Below are positions 56,611 to 64,000 of a stretch of 64,000 nucleotides of DNA, in pieces. Under the pieces are notes generated by a model, which was given only the letters and a program-made list of their open reading frames with translations, made no database searches and was not told the origin of the DNA. The number at the start of each line of letters is the position of its first letter. Position 1 is the stretch's first letter. The stretch is from Pseudomonas anuradhapurensis (lineage in GTDB: Bacteria; Pseudomonadota; Gammaproteobacteria; Pseudomonadales; Pseudomonadaceae). The translations under genes were made by a program, and so were the position numbers. The stretch covers positions 5,033,001-5,097,000 of the forward strand of contig NZ_CP077097.1 of the NCBI RefSeq assembly GCF_014269225.2, given 5' to 3'.

Positions 56611-57967
56611 GCCACTGAAACTGGCCGTGGTCGGCCACACCAACGTCGGCAAGACCTCGCTGCTGCGCACCCTGACCCGTGACGTCGGCTTCGGCGAGGT
56701 ATCCCACCGCCCCAGCACCACCCGCCACGTAGAAGGGGCGCGGCTGTCGGTGGACGGTGAGCCCCTGCTGGAACTGTACGACACCCCGGGCCTGGAAGAC
56801 GCCATCGCCCTGCTCGACTACCTTGAACGCCTGGACCGCCCGGGCGAGCGCCTCGACGGCCCGGCCCGTCTGCAGCGCTTTCTGCAGGGCAGCGAAGCAC
56901 GCCAACGTTTCGAACAGGAGGCCAAGGTGCTGCGCCAGCTGCTGGCCAGCAATGCCGGCCTGTATGTGATCGATGCCCGCGAGCCGGTACTGGCCAAGTA
57001 CCGCGACGAGCTGGAGGTACTGGCCAGCTGCGGCAAGCCGCTGCTACCGGTGCTCAACTTCGTCGCCAGCCACGCGCATCGCGAGCCGCAATGGCGTGAA
57101 GCCCTCGCCCGCCTTGGCCTTCACGCATTGGTGCGGTTCGACAGCGTGGCCCCGCCAGAGGATGGCGAGCGCCGGTTGTACGAAAGCCTGGCGCTACTGC
57201 TGGAAAACGCCCGCCCGGCCTTGCAGCGGCTGATCGACGACCAGCAGGCGCAGCGCCTGGCACGCCGGCACAGCGGCAAGCGCCTGATCGCCGAGCTGCT
57301 GCTGGACTGCGCCGCCTGCCGGCGCAGTGTCGAGGCCGAGCCAGCGGCCGAGGCCCGGGCCATCGAGGCGCTGCGGCAAGAGGTACGCCAGCGCGAACAG
57401 CGCTGTGTCGAAGCGTTGCTCAAGCTGTATGCCTTTCGCCGCGAGGATGCCCATGCCAGCGACCTGCCGTTGCTGGATGGCCGCTGGGGCGACGACCTGT
57501 TCAATCCGGAGACCTTGAAACTGCTCGGCGTGCGCCTGGGCAGCGGTGTGGCGGCCGGTGCTGCGGCCGGTGCCGGGGTCGACCTACTGGTGGGCGGCCT
57601 CACCCTCGGCGCGGCGGCACTGGCCGGGGCGATTGCCGGAGGCGCGCTGCAAACCGCCCGCAACTATGGGTCGCGCCTGATGGGCAAGTTGAAAGGCAAG
57701 CGCGAGCTGACCGTGGACGATACCGTGTTGCGCCTGCTGGCCCTGCGTCAGCAGCAGCTGCAGGTCGCGCTGGAAAATCGCGGGCATGCAGCGCAGGACA
57801 GCATTCGCCTGGAAGCGCTGGATGAGCAGACCTGGCGTGAGGGCAAGTTGCCGGAGGCACTGGTGAAGGCGCGGGCGCATCCGCAGTGGTCCACCCTGAA
57901 CCCTGGGGCGAAGCTGAACCAGGCGGAGCGGCAAGAGCAACTGGAGGCGCTGGTTTCGCAGATCTGA
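56597..57967 (+). CDS. DUF3482 GTPase (partner of the DUF2868 protein)
   Basis: This 456-residue protein has an N-terminal Era/Ras-like GTPase domain (about 1-210): G1 VVGHTNVGKTSLL, a G2 region STTRHVEG, G3 LYDTPGLED, and a degenerate G4 at LPVLNFVASH in place of NKxD. The C-terminal half is DUF3482: a helical, Arg-rich segment and a glycine-rich hydrophobic stretch (VRLGSGVAAGAAAGAGVDLL to GAIAGGALQTARNYG) that may insert in membrane. An alternative start at the next ATG, two codons later, is possible. It is coupled to the DUF2868 gene by overlap. Function unknown. Confidence 0.83.
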   Translation: MAMTEPLKLAVVGHTNVGKTSLLRTLTRDVGFGEVSHRPSTTRHVEGARLSVDGEPLLELYDTPGLEDAIALLDYLERLDRPGERLDGPARLQRFLQGSEARQRFEQEAKVLRQLLASNAGLYVIDAREPVLAKYRDELEVLASCGKPLLPVLNFVASHAHREPQWREALARLGLHALVRFDSVAPPEDGERRLYESLALLLENARPALQRLIDDQQAQRLARRHSGKRLIAELLLDCAACRRSVEAEPAAEARAIEALRQEVRQREQRCVEALLKLYAFRREDAHASDLPLLDGRWGDDLFNPETLKLLGVRLGSGVAAGAAAGAGVDLLVGGLTLGAAALAGAIAGGALQTARNYGSRLMGKLKGKRELTVDDTVLRLLALRQQQLQVALENRGHAAQDSIRLEALDEQTWREGKLPEALVKARAHPQWSTLNPGAKLNQAERQEQLEALVSQI

Positions 57968-57985
57968 GCCTGCAGGCCTGGTCTC

Positions 57986-58005
57986 ATCGCCGGCAAGCCG
58001 GCGAT
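57986..58005. repeat. Short palindrome ATCGCCGGCAAGCCGGCGAT
   Basis: A 20-base REP-like palindrome lies in the 63-base spacer between the convergent GTPase and HD-oxygenase genes. Confidence 0.6.
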
Positions 58006-58030
58006 TGGGCCTGTGCTGGCAGCCAGCATT

Positions 58031-58579
58031 TCAAAGTAACGCCAGCGCCTTCTGTTTCAACTCATCCAGGTCGAGCAGCGCAACATCGACCTGTTTGGCT
58101 CTCTCGTCCCAATCCCGCATCCGCAAGCTCACCTCGAACAGCGGGTCGCGTTCGAACGCATCCGCCTCGGCCTCGTTCATCACGCCCCCCTGATATCCCA
58201 GCGTGCGCCGGCTCGCCTCGCTCAACCGCTGGTAATACCCCGGCTGGCGCAAGGTCAGGTAGCGCTTGGCCTCCACGTGGTTCTGCACCAGCCGCGCCAT
58301 GCGCTCGCCAAAGCCACAGCGGCGCAGGTACTCGGCGCCGATGCGTTCATGGCTGACCACGCCATAGCCGCCCATGCTGGCGTCACCGCCGCACAGGTGG
58401 CCGATGTCGTGGAAGAACGCCGCCAGCACCACTTCATCGTCAAAGCCCTCGGCCATGGCCAGTTGCGCGGCCTGGGACATATGTTCGAGCTGAGTGATGG
58501 CCTCGCCGATGTAATCGTCATTGCCGTGGCGCTGGTAAAGGGCAAAGATGCTGTCGATGATCTGGGTTGGGGTAGGCAT
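58031..58579 (-). CDS. PhnZ-like HD-domain mixed-valent di-iron oxygenase
   Basis: This 182-residue protein matches PhnZ, which cleaves the C-P bond of 2-amino-1-hydroxyethylphosphonate to glycine and phosphate. Recalling the PhnZ sequence, all recognisable active-site residues are present: Tyr23, Glu26, His33, His57-Asp58, His61, His77, His101 and Asp158. DDYIGEAITQLEH, FFHDIGHLCGG, GGYGVVSHERIGAEYL and RTLGYQGGVMNE are near-identical blocks. AGGAGAAGG precedes the ATG at 58579. It lies 71 bases downstream of a phosphonate-type ABC transporter, supporting a phosphonate role. No PhnY or TmpA hydroxylase gene is in the window. Confidence 0.8.
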   Translation of the reverse strand: MPTPTQIIDSIFALYQRHGNDDYIGEAITQLEHMSQAAQLAMAEGFDDEVVLAAFFHDIGHLCGGDASMGGYGVVSHERIGAEYLRRCGFGERMARLVQNHVEAKRYLTLRQPGYYQRLSEASRRTLGYQGGVMNEAEADAFERDPLFEVSLRMRDWDERAKQVDVALLDLDELKQKALALL

Positions 58580-58617
58580 AACAGCCTTCTCCTGGCGTGA
58601 TTGCGGTGCTGGATGCT

Positions 58618-58641
58618 GCGCGGGCACGCCCGCGAAGAGGC
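58618..58641. repeat. REP-like palindrome GCGCGGGCACGCCCGCG
   Basis: A GCGGGC/GCCCGC palindrome followed by AAGAGGCC lies between the substrate-binding protein gene and the HD-oxygenase gene, splitting the putative operon. Confidence 0.65.
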
Positions 58642-58650
58642 CAGTGCGGG

Positions 58651-59676
58651 TTACTGCTGGGCGACCTTCTCCGATTTGCCGTCATAGCGCTTGCGCCACT
58701 CGGCCAGGATCTGGTCACGGTTCTGCGAAGCCCAGGCAAAGTCGTTGTTGATCAACCGCTGTTCGTAATCCGCCGGCAACTCGGTCTGTGGCTTGGCGAT
58801 ACCCGGCGCGGCCAGCACGGCAAAGTTCTCCTTGTACAGCTGCATGGCCGCCGGGCTGGCCGAGAAATCAGCCAGGCGCCTGGCCGCATCCGCCTTCGGC
58901 GAGCCCTTGATCACTGCGGTCGCCTCGATCTCCCAGCCCAGGCCTTCCTTCGGCAGCACGATGTCCAGCGGCGCGCCCTGGCGCTTGAGCTGCACGGCCG
59001 GGTACTCGAACGAGATGCCAATCGGGAACTCGCCCGCCGCCGCCAGCTTGCACGGCTTGGACCCGGAATGAACGTATTGGCCGATGTTCTCGTGCAAGGC
59101 ATCCATGTAGGCCCAGCCCTGCGGCTCGCCAAAGGTCTGCAACCAGGCACTGACATCTAGGAAGCCGGTGCCGGACGAGGCCGGGTTGGGCATGACGATC
59201 TTGCCCTTGTACTCGGGCTTGGTCAGGTCCTGCCAGCTGACCGGCTTGCTCAGGCCCTGCTTCTCGGCCTCGATGGTATTGAAGCACAGGGTGGCAGCCC
59301 ACACGTCCATGCCGACCCAGGCTGGCGGGTTGGCAGCATCGCGATAGTTACCGGCGATCTTGTCCAGGTCCTTGGGTGCATAGGCTTCAAGCATGCCATT
59401 GTGATCGAGGATGGCCAGGCTCGATGCCGCCAGGCCCCATACGGCGTCAGCTTGCGGGCGGTCTTTCTCGGCCAGCAGCTTGGCGGTGATGATGCCGGTG
59501 GAGTCACGGACCCACTTGATCTCGATGTCCGGGTTGGCCTTCTCGAAGGCCTGCTTGTAGCTCTTCAGCTGTTCGGCTTCCAGCGCGGTGTAGACCGTCA
59601 GCTGGGTAGCCGCGGCCGAGGCCTGCAGGCTGAACACGGCGGAAACGGCAGCGGCAAGTGCAAGGTGCTTGTGCAT
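58651..59676 (-). CDS. aepX: 2-aminoethylphosphonate-type ABC transporter substrate-binding protein
   Basis: This 341-residue periplasmic binding protein has a signal peptide (MHKHLALAAAVSAVFSLQAS, cleaved near AAA). It has a class-F/iron-type bilobal fold: LTVYTALEAEQLKSYKQAFE, WVRDSTGIITAKLLAEKDRP, VMPNPASSGTGFLDVSAWL and IGISFEYPAVQLKRQGAP. These match proteins annotated as 2-aminoethylphosphonate binders (PhnS-like), and the AepX type reported in P. putida. It is the third transporter gene after the ATPase and permease. Substrate assignment rests on family resemblance and the adjacent PhnZ-like gene. Confidence 0.72.
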   Translation of the reverse strand: MHKHLALAAAVSAVFSLQASAAATQLTVYTALEAEQLKSYKQAFEKANPDIEIKWVRDSTGIITAKLLAEKDRPQADAVWGLAASSLAILDHNGMLEAYAPKDLDKIAGNYRDAANPPAWVGMDVWAATLCFNTIEAEKQGLSKPVSWQDLTKPEYKGKIVMPNPASSGTGFLDVSAWLQTFGEPQGWAYMDALHENIGQYVHSGSKPCKLAAAGEFPIGISFEYPAVQLKRQGAPLDIVLPKEGLGWEIEATAVIKGSPKADAARRLADFSASPAAMQLYKENFAVLAAPGIAKPQTELPADYEQRLINNDFAWASQNRDQILAEWRKRYDGKSEKVAQQ

Positions 59677-59694
59677 GGGTAGGTTCCTTACAGG

Positions 59695-61419
59695 TCAGAC
59701 GGTCGCGGCGCGTTGGCGCCAGGCTTGGGAGCGGCGCAGCAGGCCGCGTGAGGCTGCGGCCAGCAACAGTGAAGCGCCAGCACTGGTCAGCAGGATCAGG
59801 GTGGACATCGCGGCGGCACCGCCGACGTTGCCGGCGTCGTCCATGTTCAGCACGGCGACGGCAGCCAGGATGGTGTCGGGGCTGTACAGGAAGATCGCCG
59901 CCGAGACGGTGGTCATCGCCGAGACGAACAGGTAGCGGATGATGTCCAGCAGCGCCGGCAGGCAGATCGGCACGGTCACCCGCAGGAAGTGCTGGTACAG
60001 TGGAGCCTTCAGCGATAGCGCGGCGGCCTCGAACTCGCCGTCGAGCTGGCGCAGCGCGGTGGTCGCGGTCATCTGTGCGGTGGTCAGGTAATGGGCAATG
60101 GTGCACACCACCAACAGCCCCATGCCGCCATAGAACACGTGCAAGGGGTTGCCGTTCAGGTTGAAGAAGAACACGTAGCCCAGGCCTAGTACCAGGCCCG
60201 GCACAGCCATGGGGATGAAGCTGAGCAAGCGCAGCGCCTGGTTGAGCAGGCGTTGGCCCTGGGTCTTCTCCATCAGGTAGGCACCGGTGAAGATTACCAT
60301 GCTGCCGATCAGCGCAGTGCCGACGGCCATGGTCACGCTGTTGCGATAGGCCAGCCAGCCGCCTCCGGCGGTGTCCTCGAACATGTAGTGACGCAGCGAC
60401 AGCGACAGGTTGTAGGGCCAGAAGGTAACCAGCGACGAATACACCGCCATGCCAATCACCAGCAGCAACGCCGCACACACCAGTAGCACGATGGCCAGGA
60501 AGCAGGCATCGCGGGCCCGTGACGGCTTTGCCTCGAACACCTGGGCACGACCGCTCATGGCCTCGCCCTGGCGTCGGCGCAGCCAGGCGTCGACGGAAAA
60601 GCTCAACAGCGCCGGCACCAGCAGCACCATGCCGATCAACGCTCCACGGCCAAACTGTTGCTGGCCGACCACGGCCTTGTAGGCTTCCAGCGCCAGCACC
60701 TGATAATCACCGCCAACCACGACGGGTACGCCGAAGTCGGTGATGGTCAGGGTGAACACCAGGCAGAACGCCGCGAACACTGCCTGGCGCGTGGCCGGCC
60801 AGGTGATGCTGACAAAGGCCCGCCACGGCCCGGCGCCCATGCTGGACGCGGCGTCGAACAGGCGTGCATCGGCCAGCGAGAGGGCCGACAGCAGGATCAT
60901 CAGCGCATGTGGGAAGGTGTAGATGGCTTCGCCCAGCACAATGCCCCAGAAGCCATAGATATTGTCGCTGAGCAACCCGCGCAGAAGCCCCTGGTTGCCG
61001 AACAGGTAGACCAGGGCAATGGCCGGCAGCATCGACGGCGCGAGCAGCGGTAACAGGGAAATGCCCCGCCACAGGCCCTTGGCCGGGACCAGCGTGCGTT
61101 GCAACGCATACGCGAACAGATAGGCCAGTGGCACCACGATGGCCGCGACGGTGAAAGCAACCGCCAGGCTATTGCCCAGCAACCAGTGGAAGTTGGCACT
61201 GGCGAACAGCTCGCCTGCCGCCACCAGGCCGCCACCCTGGCCCGCTTCGGCGCTGAAGCCGCGCCAGAAGATTGCCAGCAGCGGCATCAGCACCGCCACC
61301 AGCAGCAGGATCAGCAGCAGGCTCTTGCCGCCGACGACGAACAACCGGTCACCCCGGGCGACGCCAGCGTTTCGAGCGGCTTGGGCCTGGCTCAACGGCA
61401 GGGACATTGGCGCGGCCAT
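59695..61419 (-). CDS. aepW: Fused two-domain ABC permease, 2-aminoethylphosphonate type
   Basis: This 574-residue inner-membrane protein contains two permease domains of about 260 residues, each with about six transmembrane helices and an EAA-like loop (LFDAASSMGAGPWRAFVSIT in the first, EFEAAALSLKAPLYQHFLRV in the second). Fusion of two half-permeases is typical of this transporter class. The ATG at 61419 starts one base after the ATPase stop, so translation is coupled. It lies between the ATPase and the binding-protein gene. Confidence 0.75.
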   Translation of the reverse strand: MAAPMSLPLSQAQAARNAGVARGDRLFVVGGKSLLLILLLVAVLMPLLAIFWRGFSAEAGQGGGLVAAGELFASANFHWLLGNSLAVAFTVAAIVVPLAYLFAYALQRTLVPAKGLWRGISLLPLLAPSMLPAIALVYLFGNQGLLRGLLSDNIYGFWGIVLGEAIYTFPHALMILLSALSLADARLFDAASSMGAGPWRAFVSITWPATRQAVFAAFCLVFTLTITDFGVPVVVGGDYQVLALEAYKAVVGQQQFGRGALIGMVLLVPALLSFSVDAWLRRRQGEAMSGRAQVFEAKPSRARDACFLAIVLLVCAALLLVIGMAVYSSLVTFWPYNLSLSLRHYMFEDTAGGGWLAYRNSVTMAVGTALIGSMVIFTGAYLMEKTQGQRLLNQALRLLSFIPMAVPGLVLGLGYVFFFNLNGNPLHVFYGGMGLLVVCTIAHYLTTAQMTATTALRQLDGEFEAAALSLKAPLYQHFLRVTVPICLPALLDIIRYLFVSAMTTVSAAIFLYSPDTILAAVAVLNMDDAGNVGGAAAMSTLILLTSAGASLLLAAASRGLLRRSQAWRQRAATV

Positions 61420-61420
61420 C

Positions 61421-62479
61421 TCAGGCAAACACCTGCAGGCACTGTGGCGGCAGTGCCACCCAGATGTCCTGCGAGCCCAGCCGTGGCATGGCCTCGGGGG
61501 CCAGCTCGGCCAGCAGCGCATGGCCTGGCAGGGCCTTGAGCTCGAAGCGCATGCGGCAGCGGTTACCGAGGAAGGTGATCTCGCGGATCAACGCCGGGAA
61601 CAGGTTGTCTTCGGGTACCGGCGGGTTGACCGCGATCGCCTCCGGGCGACAGAACAGCCGGCCACTGCTGGCTTGGGCCGCACCCGGCGCCAGGCGCATG
61701 TTCATGCCGCCCACCTGGGCATGGCTGTCGCCGCTGCGCTGGAACGGCAACCAGTTGCCCTGGCCGACAAATTCGGCAACGAATGGCGTGGCGGGCTGGT
61801 CGTAGATTGCCTGTGGGGTGGCGTACTGCTCGACCCGGCCGTTGTTCATCACCGCAATGCGGTCGGCCATCAGCATGGCTTCGTCCTGGTTGTGGGTGAC
61901 CATCAGCGTGGTGATGCCCAGCTGGCGCTGCAACTGGCGCAATTCGCTGCACAGGTGCTCGCGCACGCGGGCATCCAGCGCCGACATCGGCTCGTCGAGC
62001 AGCAGCAGGGAGGGCGCCGGTGCCAGCGCACGGGCCAGGGCCACACGCTGTTGCTGCCCACCGGAGAGCTGGCCAGGGTACTTTTTCTCGCTACCGACCA
62101 GGCCTACCAGTTCGAGCATGTCGGCCACCCGCTGGCGGGCCTGATCGCGGCCGCTGCCGGCCAGCCCGTAGGCGATGTTGGCTTCGACGCTCAGGTTGGG
62201 GAACAACGCGTAGGACTGGAACAGGATGCCGTAGTCCCGGGCCTGGGGTGGCAGCGCGGAGACATCGCGCTCGCCGATGAACAGCGTGCCGCTGTCCTGG
62301 TGCTCCAGGCCGGCGATGCAGCGCAGCAGGGTGGTCTTGCCGCAGCCGGACGGGCCCAGCAGGCACACCAGCTCGCCGGCGTTGATGTCCAGCGAGACAT
62401 CGTTGAGCGCGGTGAAGGCACCGAAGCGCTTGTGGATGTTGCGCACTTTCATCGGTGCGCCGGAGGTGGTGGGGTTCAT
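61421..62479 (-). CDS. aepV: ABC transporter ATPase, 2-aminoethylphosphonate type
   Basis: This 352-residue ATPase has Walker A LLGPSGCGKTTLLRC, Q-loop LFQSYALFPN, signature LSGGQQQRVALARAL, Walker B LLLLDEPMSALD, and an extra C-terminal TOBE-like regulatory domain (about 240-350). It matches PhnT/AepV-type ATPases of phosphonate transporters, though sequence alone cannot exclude other polyamine- or iron-type substrates. GAGG precedes the ATG. It is the first transporter gene downstream of the LysR gene. Confidence 0.75.
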   Translation of the reverse strand: MNPTTSGAPMKVRNIHKRFGAFTALNDVSLDINAGELVCLLGPSGCGKTTLLRCIAGLEHQDSGTLFIGERDVSALPPQARDYGILFQSYALFPNLSVEANIAYGLAGSGRDQARQRVADMLELVGLVGSEKKYPGQLSGGQQQRVALARALAPAPSLLLLDEPMSALDARVREHLCSELRQLQRQLGITTLMVTHNQDEAMLMADRIAVMNNGRVEQYATPQAIYDQPATPFVAEFVGQGNWLPFQRSGDSHAQVGGMNMRLAPGAAQASSGRLFCRPEAIAVNPPVPEDNLFPALIREITFLGNRCRMRFELKALPGHALLAELAPEAMPRLGSQDIWVALPPQCLQVFA

Positions 62480-62579
62480 GGCAGGGCCTCATCGAAGAGA
62501 TGGGGCCATGCTAGGAAGGCTATGCGAAGGTTGTGTGGCTTCAGGGCAAAAGCCGGCAATAGTGGTATAGGCAGATTTT

Positions 62580-62697
62580 GTAGGAGCGGCCTTGTGTCGC
62601 GAAAGGGCTGCGAAGCAGCCCCAGCAGTTTTTTGCGGTGAAACTGAAATCCCGGGGCTGCTTCGCAGCCCTTTCGTGACACAAGGCCGCTCCTACAG
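62580..62697. repeat. REP-type inverted pair with 40-base arms
   Basis: GTAGGAGCGGCCTTGTGTCGC at 62580 and an inverted arm ending CACAAGGCCGCTCCTACAG at 62697 enclose the GGGCTGCGAAGCAGCCC and GGGGCTGCTTCGCAGCCC stems. It lies between the LysR gene and the ATPase gene. Confidence 0.92.
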
Positions 62698-62714
62698 GCT
62701 GTGCTGGTCTTGAA

Positions 62715-63584
62715 TCAGAAACGCGGACCCGCCACCTCTTGTGCCACCCCCAGGAAAGCGGCCGGCAACCTGGCCTGACGCCGCTCCTTCAGGCAATACA
62801 AGTACTCGTGCATCACCGGCGCGTTTTCCAGTGCCAGCACCCGCAGTTCGCGGTTGTGCGGCACTTCGTGCCGGGCAATCACGCTGATGCCGATATTGCG
62901 CAACACCGCCTCGCGGATCGATTCACGGCTGCCAATTTCCAGCAACGTGCCGGCCGTCACCCCGGCTTCCCGCATCATCTGCTCGGTCAGCTTGCGCGTG
63001 GTCGAGCCTTTCTCGCGCAGCAGCAGGCAATGCCCGGCCAGCGCCTCGATCGAAACCGCCTGGTGATGGGCCAACGGATGATTGCGGTGCACCGCTACCA
63101 CCAGCGGGTCGGTCCCCAGTACCCGCCGCACCAGCCGCGCATCCTCCACCAGCTGCGACGAAGCAGCGATATCCACCCGGTACTCCTCGAGCATCTCCAG
63201 CACCTGCTGCGAGTTGCCGATTTCTACCGCCACGTCCACTTGCGGCAGGCGTTCACGGTAGATCTTCACCAGGTCGAGAATGTAGTAAGGTGCCGTGGCC
63301 GCAATGCGCAAGCTGCCCTGGGCCTGGCCGCTGTTACGCAGTTCGAATTCGATGTCGGCCTCCTGCTGCAGCAGCGCCTTGACCATCGGCAGCAGGCGCC
63401 CGCCCTCTTCGCTCAGCACCAGGCGCCGTCCGCCGCGGTAGAACAACTCCACCGCGTACTGGCTTTCCAGGTTACGAATCTGCGTAGTCACCGTGGGCTG
63501 GCTGAGCCCGAGCTTCTTCGCCGCCAGGGTGATGCTGCCCAGGCGGGCCACCATGTAGAAGGCTTTGAGCTCCGAACTCAGCAT
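62715..63584 (-). CDS. LysR-family regulator of the phosphonate locus
   Basis: This 289-residue protein has the LysR helix-turn-helix (LKAFYMVARLGSITLAAKKL, LSQPTVTTQIRNLE) and a substrate-binding domain with the TRKLTEQMMREAGV region. It matches phosphonate-utilisation-associated LysR proteins. It is upstream of the transporter on the same strand and starts 10 bases after the P-type ATPase stop. Control of the aepVWX genes is inferred from this order. The start MLSSELKAF was chosen over a longer frame that runs into the ATPase gene. Confidence 0.8.
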   Translation of the reverse strand: MLSSELKAFYMVARLGSITLAAKKLGLSQPTVTTQIRNLESQYAVELFYRGGRRLVLSEEGGRLLPMVKALLQQEADIEFELRNSGQAQGSLRIAATAPYYILDLVKIYRERLPQVDVAVEIGNSQQVLEMLEEYRVDIAASSQLVEDARLVRRVLGTDPLVVAVHRNHPLAHHQAVSIEALAGHCLLLREKGSTTRKLTEQMMREAGVTAGTLLEIGSRESIREAVLRNIGISVIARHEVPHNRELRVLALENAPVMHEYLYCLKERRQARLPAAFLGVAQEVAGPRF

Positions 63585-63594
63585 GCACGTCCTC

Positions 63595-64000
63595 TTATTT
63601 GCGCAACAGGCGCAAGCCGTTGAACACCACCAGCAGGCTGACGCCCATGTCGGCGAACACTGCCATCCACATGGTGGCCATGCCAGCAAAGGTGATCGCC
63701 AGGAATACTGCCTTGATTCCCAACGCCAGAACGATGTTCTGCATGAGGATCGCCGCACTTTGCCGCGACAGCCTGACGAAGGCCGGGATTTTCCGCAAGT
63801 CGTCGTCCATCAACGCAACATCGGCAGTTTCGATGGCGGTGTCGGTACCGGCCGCCGCCATGGCAAAACCGATCTCGGCACGGGCCAGCGCCGGCGCATC
63901 GTTGATGCCGTCCCCGACCATGCCCACCCGGTGGCCCTGGGCGTACAACGTTTCGATGCTCTGCAGCTTGTCGCCGGGCAGCAGGTTGCCTTCGGCGCGG
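63595..64000 (-). CDS. cadA: Heavy-metal P1B-type ATPase, C-terminal fragment (CadA/ZntA-like)
   Basis: Only about 135 C-terminal residues lie in the window. The fragment carries the hinge motif [21 protein letters not shown], the preceding [17 protein letters not shown] segment, and two terminal transmembrane helices ending [11 protein letters not shown]. This matches the cadmium/zinc/lead efflux ATPase family. The phosphorylation (DKTGT) and metal-binding domains are outside the window. The gene runs minus strand into the LysR gene, with 10 bases between them. Confidence 0.85.
   Translation of the reverse strand, partial: RAEGNLLPGDKLQSIETLYAQGHRVGMVGDGINDAPALARAEIGFAMAAAGTDTAIETADVALMDDDLRKIPAFVRLSRQSAAILMQNIVLALGIKAVFLAITFAGMATMWMAVFADMGVSLLVVFNGLRLLRK

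Overview
The window is ordinary core chromosome of a high-GC gammaproteobacterium, almost certainly a member of the Pseudomonas putida group. The evidence is the gene order (pilM-mrcA-maeB-rpmE-priA-argS; yggS-proC-yggT-metXW-rdgB-hemW; rpoH-ftsXEY; coaD-ferredoxin-mutM; ilvD), the strong G/C third-position bias, and many copies of short palindromic REP elements built around TAGGAGCGGCCTTGTGTCGC. I see no rRNA, tRNA, CRISPR array, insertion sequence, integrase or prophage.

Layout. 1-5.1 kb: type IV pilus assembly operon pilM-pilN-pilOP-pilQ (minus strand, pilQ cut by the window edge), divergent from the class A penicillin-binding protein gene mrcA. 5.2-7.8 kb: malic enzyme, a secreted SNase-like nuclease and rpmE, all minus. 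7.9-12.8 kb: priA, argS and a SPOR protein. 12.9-15.3 kb: a two-TM2 membrane protein, an NlpC/P60 peptidase and pilT. 15.3-21.9 kb: a nine-gene plus-strand run from yggS to a DUF3392 gene (proline, methionine, nucleotide housekeeping, heme). 22-25 kb: trmB, thiG, thiS and a DUF423 protein (minus), with mtgA divergent. 25.1-29.4 kb: rpoH and ftsXEY. 29.6-35.8 kb: two separate tandem pairs of M16 peptidases flanking rsmD. 35.8-42.1 kb: YheT-like hydrolase, sulfurtransferase, and a TetR-regulated aldehyde dehydrogenase / Tat small subunit / GMC oxidoreductase cluster. 42.2-47.8 kb: coaD, ferredoxin, mutM, HDOD protein, PfpI-like protein, rlmI and an MgtE-domain-only protein. 48.2-55.2 kb: ilvD, LysR/azoreductase pair, phosphorylcholine phosphatase, cystine symporter and folA. 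55.2-58 kb: a DUF2868 membrane protein with a DUF3482 GTPase. 58-64 kb: a 2-aminoethylphosphonate-type ABC transporter with a PhnZ-like HD oxygenase and a LysR regulator, then the C-terminal end of a heavy-metal P-type ATPase.

No wholly new multigene system stands out, but several parts deserve attention: the fused PilO-PilP; the second M16 heterodimer-like pair without signal peptides; the aldehyde dehydrogenase/Tat/GMC module; the phosphonate locus that has a PhnZ-like oxygenase with all recognisable iron ligands but no PhnY partner nearby; a domain-only MgtE; the rpmE terminator embedded in a signal-peptide coding sequence; and terminator-like or palindromic elements in the leaders of tcyP, calB and the azoreductase. 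Start sites were chosen from ribosome binding sites, operon overlaps and family alignments recalled from memory; no database search was possible.
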